NCBI RefSeq assembly: GCF_027595985.1
Contig: NC_073307.1
Coordinates: 36,088,234 to 36,152,233, forward strand
Reading direction: 5' to 3'
Length of the DNA stretch: 64,000 nt
Source: Sorex araneus
Taxonomy: Eukaryota; Chordata; Mammalia; Eulipotyphla; Soricidae
Translations under genes and position numbers: made by a program
In this document: positions 58,500-64,000 of the stretch, one piece after another
Numbering within the stretch: the first letter of the stretch is position 1
Layout: every line of letters begins with the position of its first letter
The notes under the pieces: model-generated
Databases searched by the model: none
What the model saw: the letters and a program-made list of their open reading frames with translations, nothing else
Told to the model about the DNA's origin: nothing

Positions 58500-58940
58500 C
58501 TCAGAGGCGCGGCCGCGCGGGCAGCGGAGTCGGTCCCGGGGGCGGGCGGAGCCCCCGCAGCCCACCCCACCGCGCTCCGTCCAGTCAGCGGCGGCGGCGG
58601 GGGCAGCAGCGGCGGCGGCGGCACATCACACCCGCCGGCGGCCGGAGGAGGAAAGCGAGCCACGCAGGGAGGGAGCGAGCGAGGCGGGTGGCGGGGGGGG
58701 GGGGGAACGAGCGAGAGGGAAGGGAAGGCGGCTCGGCTCCGGCGCGCTCCCCGGCAGGGCTGCCGGTGCCTTCCTACCGCCGCCTCTGGCCCGCGAGTCG
58801 CCGCCCGAGCCGCTGCTGTGGCCGCCGATGCCGCCGGGAATGAATGCACAGCGGCGCCTCGCTTATCCGGAGGTCAAACATCCTTCTGCCTCGGGCATCC
58901 GGAGCGGCGCCGGACCCGGAAGTGAACACATGGAAAAAAA
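58500..58940 (-). other. CSNK1G3: CSNK1G3 exon 1, non-coding (start uncertain)
   Basis: The 3' edge is set by a good donor on minus: CTGAG at 58504-58500 then GTAAAAG from 58499. The 5' edge cannot be read from sequence. I place it below the ETS and CCAAT motifs, near 58940. It includes a GCC/GGC triplet-rich stretch (58590-58622). No coding is claimed. Confidence 0.62.
58926..58933. promoter_or_regulatory. ETS/GABP-type site CCGGAAGT
   Basis: Exact CCGGAAGT core, typical near start sites of TATA-less CpG-island genes. A second CCGGAAG lies at 59056-59062. Confidence 0.6.
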
Positions 58941-59038
58941 ATAAAAAAGGAAAGCGTCTCTCCCGCGGCGGAGGCCCCCGGCCGCCCGCATCGGCGAAAA
59001 GAGCCGAGGAGAGCCGAAGATGACACCGGCGGGCCGCG

Positions 59039-59082
59039 ATTGGTCGGTTCGACGACCGGAAGGGACGAGGCGCGCTCATTGG
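59039..59082 (-). promoter_or_regulatory. Two inverted CCAAT boxes
   Basis: attgg at 59039-59043 and at 59078-59082 give CCAAT on the CSNK1G3 strand, about 35-39 bp apart, the usual NF-Y arrangement 60-100 bp upstream of a start. They suggest transcription begins around 58940-58980. Confidence 0.6.
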
Positions 59083-60101
59083 CTGGCAAGACCGAGAGAG
59101 GCCAAAGCCACGCCTTCCTCCCCACCTCCGCGCCAGCGGTGCGTGAGGGAGATCGTGGAGTAATTGTGCAGACGGGTGTGTTTTCCCCGGGTGCGGCCCT
59201 GGGAGGAGACGCTTGGGGAGGTTTGTGGCGAGCACTAGAAGTAGACTCTCTCCTACTTGAGGCGACCTGCTGCGAATCCCGCGACTTGAGTGAGCAAAGA
59301 GCCCGAAGGCGCCACGGAGCCAAGTCCGGGTACTGAGGCTTTCCTGATCATGCTGAGCCTAGCCCTCCAGGTGCCAAAGAATTTTAGGGCCAGGCCTAAG
59401 GGAGTGATATCACTGGATTGACATTTCCCCCCCAGCCTCCCACTTTTTTTTTTTCTTTTTGTAACCCCGGTGCTATATCAGGGAATCAGCTGCTTGGAAA
59501 TTGTGGCTCACATTTTCCTCTCCTTTGCTGTCTATATAGAGAACTCCGCTTAAGAGCTCAGGTAACCCGTGTCACCCTTATCATGTTGGTTAGCAAGTCT
59601 CTCCATGTTTCTCATGAACGTCTTGAATTTGAGAGACTAAACATGGCTCAAGTCCTCCCTTGTAAAGTCTCTCCGGATCCGGTGTTTTCTGCGCTTTCCT
59701 TCCAGTCCCCTCCGAAAAGGGAGAAGATTGCATTCTACCTCTTGTAGCTGAGTCACTGAGATGAAGATACATAACTTTAGAAGACCCCCTATGAACATCA
59801 TCAGGCCACCCCGAAGGATGTAGCTAGAGGCCTCTCAAACTAGACATTTTTCATTGTTATAATAATCCTTGTGACTAAAGTCCTTTCAAAAGTCAGACCT
59901 TAAGGGATACATAAAGACATGGTCCTGTAGCTGTTTACATATTCATTTAGCAACTATGTTTATATTTTTGATACACTTGTATCTAAACACTTGCATCCTC
60001 TCATTCGTACACACAAAACAAGAAGCTCCAATTGAGCAAATGTATTTTAAAAGGAGAGGCTTTGACTCATTCTCCTACCATACCTAGACTGAAAATGCTG
60101 G

Positions 60102-60281
60102 ATTTTTTGTTTGTTTGGGGCCACAGGCGGCTGTGCGCAGGGCTTGCTCCTGGCTCTGCAGTCAGGAATCTATGCTACAGGCTAGAGCTCAGGGACCATG
60201 TAAAGTGTCAGGTATCAAATCCCTATAGACCACATGCAAGGCAAGCGTTTCACCCACTGTGCTGTATCACTCCAGCCCCCT
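60102..60281 (-). mobile_element. A-tailed shrew SINE
   Basis: On plus: ttgctcctggctctgcagtc, gtcaggtatcaaatccct and actgtgctgtatcactccag. Complete. Confidence 0.84.
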
Positions 60282-60590
60282 GATGATGTTGTTAGCATGT
60301 AACATTTAGAGGTATAGGTTCTTAGTATAAATAATAATGTTTTTGCTTTTGTAGTTCATTTATGTCTTTTTTATGTGGTACATTAATGCCTTTTTTTTAA
60401 CCTCTTAACTCAAGCACTTTCCAAAAAGAAGTTAATAAGTGACAATAGGAACATTGCGTGGCAATCATTCTGTTAAAGGCTCAAAAGCAGCTTAGATTTG
60501 TGCATGCTCACATTTGCCTAATCGAATGACACATCCCAAAGTTTCCGATCAACTCCAGGATCAAACAAGAGATTAAAAATATTATTTTAG

Positions 60591-60632
60591 CTCCTGAGCA
60601 TCACTGGGTGTGCCCCAAAAATAAACAAAAAA
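60591..60632 (+). mobile_element. 3' scrap of A-tailed SINE
   Basis: gctcctgagcatcactgggt then gtgccccaaaaataaac. Only the last 40 or so bases of the element. Confidence 0.55.
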
Positions 60633-61376
60633 ATTTACTTCATTCTTAGTCTACCAAGAATTTCTTAAGGGAAAAAATATTATGAAAGTCAGTTTGAGGA
60701 GAGAAAAAGAAAGCAACATTTCTGGGTACCTGTAGTTTTATATTTGAGATAGCACACATGCTCCAAAGGATCCCTTTGAGTCTTTGTTTTTCTGGCTCTT
60801 CCACTCATTCCTCTAGGTCTACTCACCTATTTGTTCAGCCCCAATAAGACACATACACACAGTAAAAAGAGTATAGTCTTTAGTTTCAAGCAGAAAAACT
60901 CATTTCCTTCTTCCATGTGAATCTTTTCTGTTTACAGAAAAGGGAACTGACCAGCTTTACTTTTTACAAAATAATACTTCTTAACATAAGTACGTATAAG
61001 ACATGAAAAGAAAGCATTCTTTCCAGTGTACTATTGAAAACAGTAAGAGTGCTAACATACAGATTTGTCCTGTAAAATATCTCCCACACCACCCTTTGAT
61101 CACATTATAAGAATAATCTTTCCAAGCCAAATTTCTTTTTGTGCAAACTGACCAAAATATACCCCAAAATAAAAATAGGTCACAAAGGTTATTCATCTCG
61201 TACTTTACTTGGTGCTGTATATCAACTGTGTGGTCAATCTCTGCTAAAGCAGGCAGATATTTTCCAACACTGAAATAAAAGACTATTTGTATAAACTCTA
61301 CTTTATACTATATCATCTGATTCTGAAATAAGATGCCATTATTAGTATTTTTCCCTGTTTAAAATTATAGACAGAT

Positions 61377-61550
61377 AGGGTTAGAGAGGTAGTATAGCAG
61401 GTAGGGTACTTGCCTTGAACATAGCCAACCTGCATTCAATCCCAGCACCCCATATTCCTGTGAACCCTGCCAGAATGATCCCTGAGTGCAGAGCCAAGAC
61501 TAAGCCCTGAGCACCAGTAGGTGTGGCTAAAAAAAAAAAAAAAAATTTTT
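61377..61550 (+). mobile_element. A-tailed shrew SINE
   Basis: tagggttagagaggtagtat to accagtaggtgtggctaaaa and a long A tail. Complete, moderately diverged. Confidence 0.85.
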
Positions 61551-62304
61551 AATTAAACAGGGACAGTTAATCCCAAAAAGGTAAATGATTTGCCCAGGAT
61601 GCTAGGAAATGACCACCCATGAACTATGTAAAGCAAAATTGTGAAATTGAGATACAGAAACTGAGGAACATTTTCTTCCAAATGGTCTGATTGCAACAGT
61701 AAACCTAGCAGAGTTATTTAGTAGTTGATGTAGAATAAGACCTGGGCCAATGCCAAACTGCATGTCTTACTTTTTCAATGTTATTAAGTAGACTTACCTG
61801 GAGAAAAGATGTAATTTAGAAACAGTAAGTGGTCAATAGAAACAAGAAGGACAGAAAATGAGAGGTGGCCATAGGAACCAGATAACCTGGGATCGGAGTG
61901 TATTTTACCATTGAATTTTACTAAAACTTGGAAAATAACCTCTTCCCTAGTCAGTCCTCAGTCAAGGGGAGGGAACGGAAGGATTCTGGGAGAAAGCCAG
62001 TCACACACAGCAGCTAGGTCAGGTTTAGGGGAAGCTGTCACTTAGCAACCTTTCCTTCAGATTGTTACATGAGTACAGCTAGAAAGGGTCAACACAATAG
62101 TTTATGCATCCTTAAAAGGTTCCTTTTAGTTTTATGTAGATGGAAAAGTGAAAACACAGGAATCACAAGACTTTTTTTGAGACTTTATTTAATCATCATC
62201 TGTTGCAATGTTTAACAAAATTACATCTTTAGGACTCCTGGTCTTAGTCAATTTGGGCTGACATGAAAGCAAAAATAGAAGGAGACAAAAGAAAAAAAAA
62301 GAAA

Positions 62305-62672
62305 AATTTACCACAGACTAGGTAGCTAAAAACATAAGAAATTTTGTTTTCTCACAGTTCTGGAGGCCGGGCCTCTGTGGTCAAGGCACAAGTTTGGTTC
62401 TGGTGAGAGTTTACTTCTTAGTTTTCAGAAGACTGGCTGCCTTTTTTGTGGTTTGTAGATACAGCCTTTTGTTTGTGTCTGTGATCTCAATCTCTCAATC
62501 TCGATCTTCATCTCTCTCTTTCAAAAAGACACTAATCTCAGCCTGAGTGCCCCACTCCCAAGACTTCATCTAAATCTAATTTTCTCTAAAAGCCCCATCT
62601 CAAAAGACCAACACATTAGGCATTCTGACATAAACATGAATTTAAGAGAGATACAATTCAATCCCTCCTCAA
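62305..62672 (-). mobile_element. MLT1-type (MaLR) LTR remnant
   Basis: On plus: accacagactaggtagcta, ttttctcacagttctggagg and gattctggtgagagttt-like, later agccccatctcaaaagacc and gatacaattcaatccctcc. This is the reversed order of an MLT1 LTR as I know it. Solitary LTR; no internal region seen. Confidence 0.67.
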
Positions 62673-63333
62673 AGAAATACTTTATGTGAAGAGTATACCA
62701 GCTATAATTAAAAGGAAAGGTGCAGGTTCTTCAGGATATTAATCAGGGAAGGCCACTTTTAAACAAATTGGACTATCCCAAAATGTGCCACTTGTGATCA
62801 ACAGAAGAGATTAAAAATTTGGGGGTTGGGACGTTGGTTGTTGTTTTGGTTTTGTGAAGCATATTTTTTGGAGGGAAAGGAGTGCTAATGCTTTTATGAA
62901 CAGTTTGAATCCTGGATGATACAGAGATCTAATGTTTCGGTACAGTCATGGTGATTTGCTCCTGCCTCATTTTCCTTCCCGTGGTCTTCATTTACTCCCC
63001 AGAGTTGTAGTTCCTTGTATCTATTTCAGGCTCCCATCCACACTTATGAGCCAACTCTGACCAAGAGTCATAGATCTCATCAACTCCCACTCATAAGATT
63101 TGTGTCATCCTCTGGCTGCAAATATTGAAAGCCAAGTAAGAGCTCTGGACTATGGTAGATTGGTAGATTTTTCTCTAATTGCCACTCTCCCACCTATTAT
63201 TCTTTCTTAATGTTTTCCCCATTGGACATCTTTATTTTCCCTTCCTAATGGAAACTGTGGCCTTTCCCAAAGCCCCATCCAACATGGAGAAATGGAGAAA
63301 GTGTAAGCTTGATTGGGATTTGTGTGTGTGCTT

Positions 63334-63335
<2 letters not shown>

Positions 63336-63389
<54 letters not shown>
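63336..63389. repeat. (CA)n microsatellite
   Basis: About 27 uninterrupted CA units, preceded by a short TG run (63321-63330). The ORFs across it are artefacts. Confidence 0.98.
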
Positions 63390-63391
<2 letters not shown>

Positions 63392-63394
63392 CAA

Positions 63395-63537
63395 CCTGGA
63401 GATGATCAAGGACTCAGGGCTACACCAACCAATACTCGGGTGGGGCAGGGGGTTGGAATGCAAGGCCAGGGATAGAACTCAAGATTTTTCTTATGCGAAT
63501 GCTATGCTCTACCACTTAAGCTATCTCCCCAGGCCTG
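63395..63537 (-). mobile_element. Possible ID-like SINE, distinct from the main family
   Basis: On minus the head reads ggcctggggagatagcttaa then gtggtagagcatagc, a tRNA-Ala-like box A as in the 8488 copy. A poor box B (gagttctatccctgg) follows. Alternatively a diverged main-family SINE. Confidence 0.45.
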
Positions 63538-64000
63538 ATTTGAAGTTTTTTTCACCAGTTCCAAGGCTAAGTAGGTCCTAGGTCCCCCTTTAAAGTCCTG
63601 CTACAAGAAATGCTCACAAACTACTAATCTTTTCAAGTATCACCCACTGACTAAGCTTCCTCTATTACTTAGATCCTTTGCAATAGGGTAATATTGGTGC
63701 CAAAGTTTGTTCTAAGCATATCTGAACTCCATATAACCATTGGACCAGGAGCAAAGAACTATCTTGTTGGTGTCTGCATCTCTGTCTTTCTGTTTTTATG
63801 TTTATCTCGTTCTCTGCCATTTTTGGTCAGGGTCAGTTGAAACTTCATATCTCCCTCTTGATTAACCCATACTGATTTCCTGACATGTCTTCATCTTCCT
63901 AGTGGTTCCTATTAGGAAAACCAAGGCTGCTTCTTAACAAAGCTATAAGTTCAACACTAATTAATATTAATACAAGAGGACGCCTGTAGTTAGAGCCCTT

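Larger units (their letters stand above)
57640..59250. promoter_or_regulatory. CSNK1G3: CpG island and promoter region of CSNK1G3
   Basis: Very high G+C with dense CpG, in sharp contrast to the AT-rich flanks. It spans the end of exon 1 and about 850 bases of intron 1. A housekeeping-type TATA-less promoter is expected for this gene. Long ORFs here (up to 306 codons) exist only because stop codons are rare in GC-rich DNA. Confidence 0.92.
59251..64000. other. Region upstream of CSNK1G3, no gene recognised
   Basis: Apart from the listed repeats, 59251-60100, 60285-60590, 60635-61375, 61555-62300 and 62675-63335 show no feature I can name, nor does 63540-64000. A divergent non-coding transcript from the CpG island is possible, but nothing in the sequence shows it. 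Confidence 0.7.

Noticed and set aside
57613..58944. ORFs of 262-306 codons on both strands in the GC-rich region
   Set aside because: Stops are rare in such DNA. The products are proline/arginine/glycine-rich without a domain, overlap on both strands, and cross the exon 1 splice donor.
60032..60283. 83-codon ORF upstream of the CpG island
   Set aside because: Most of it is a reversed SINE.
63336..63389. CRISPR-like or regulatory repeat array
   Set aside because: Plain CA dinucleotide repeat, no spacers, in a mammalian genome.

Overview
The window is nuclear DNA from a placental mammal, almost certainly a shrew (Sorex, most likely the common shrew S. araneus). The main evidence is about 60 copies of a tRNA-headed SINE (head ggggctggagcgatagcac, box B ggttcgaatccc, body catatggtcccctgagcac, end gtgtgacccaaaaagc plus an A tail) that I recognise from shrews (called SOR, as I recall). 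A second SINE shares that head but ends in an RTE-type tail, and there is a decayed RTE open reading frame of the kind reported in the common shrew and parasitic nematodes. AT-rich introns, L1, MIR and MaLR remnants and a CpG-island promoter fit a mammalian locus.

The only functional gene I can support is the 5' half of CSNK1G3 (casein kinase 1 gamma 3), on the minus strand. From right to left it comprises a CpG island and promoter (57.6-59.25 kb); a non-coding first exon ending at 58500; a 35.3-kb intron 1; exon 2 (23156-22732) with 5' UTR and the start codon at 22909; exon 3 (15158-15118, 41 nt) with the ATP-binding lysine; and exon 4 (11120-11051). The reading frame runs through all three coding exons with consensus splice sites and gives residues 1-96 plus one base of codon 97. 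The rest of the kinase domain lies beyond the left edge; I searched 1-11049 for the next exon and did not find it.

The introns are packed with retroelements. A-tailed SINEs (many with target-site duplications), five RTE-tailed SINEs, several 5'-truncated shrew L1 tails, older L1 fragments, MIR, a probable hAT remnant, a disabled processed pseudogene of an unidentified gene, and simple repeats account for nearly every ORF outside the exons. Region 59.3-64 kb lies upstream of the gene and holds no gene I recognise.

The most interesting items are: (1) a complete 1.7-kb composite retroposon at 26373-28079 with 5' GC-rich direct repeats, a second set of internal repeats, an L1-like 3' end and an 11-bp target-site duplication, but no L1 ORF; (2) the RTE remnant at 48118-48545 together with five SINEs carrying its 3' end, implying a tRNA-SINE/RTE parasitic pair; (3) a longer RTE-tailed variant joined to an unclassified GC-rich segment at 15963-16690; (4) a perfect 19-bp inverted repeat at 24791-24832; (5) two L1 insertions at the same short target. 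Coordinates of degraded repeats are approximate (about 10 bases).
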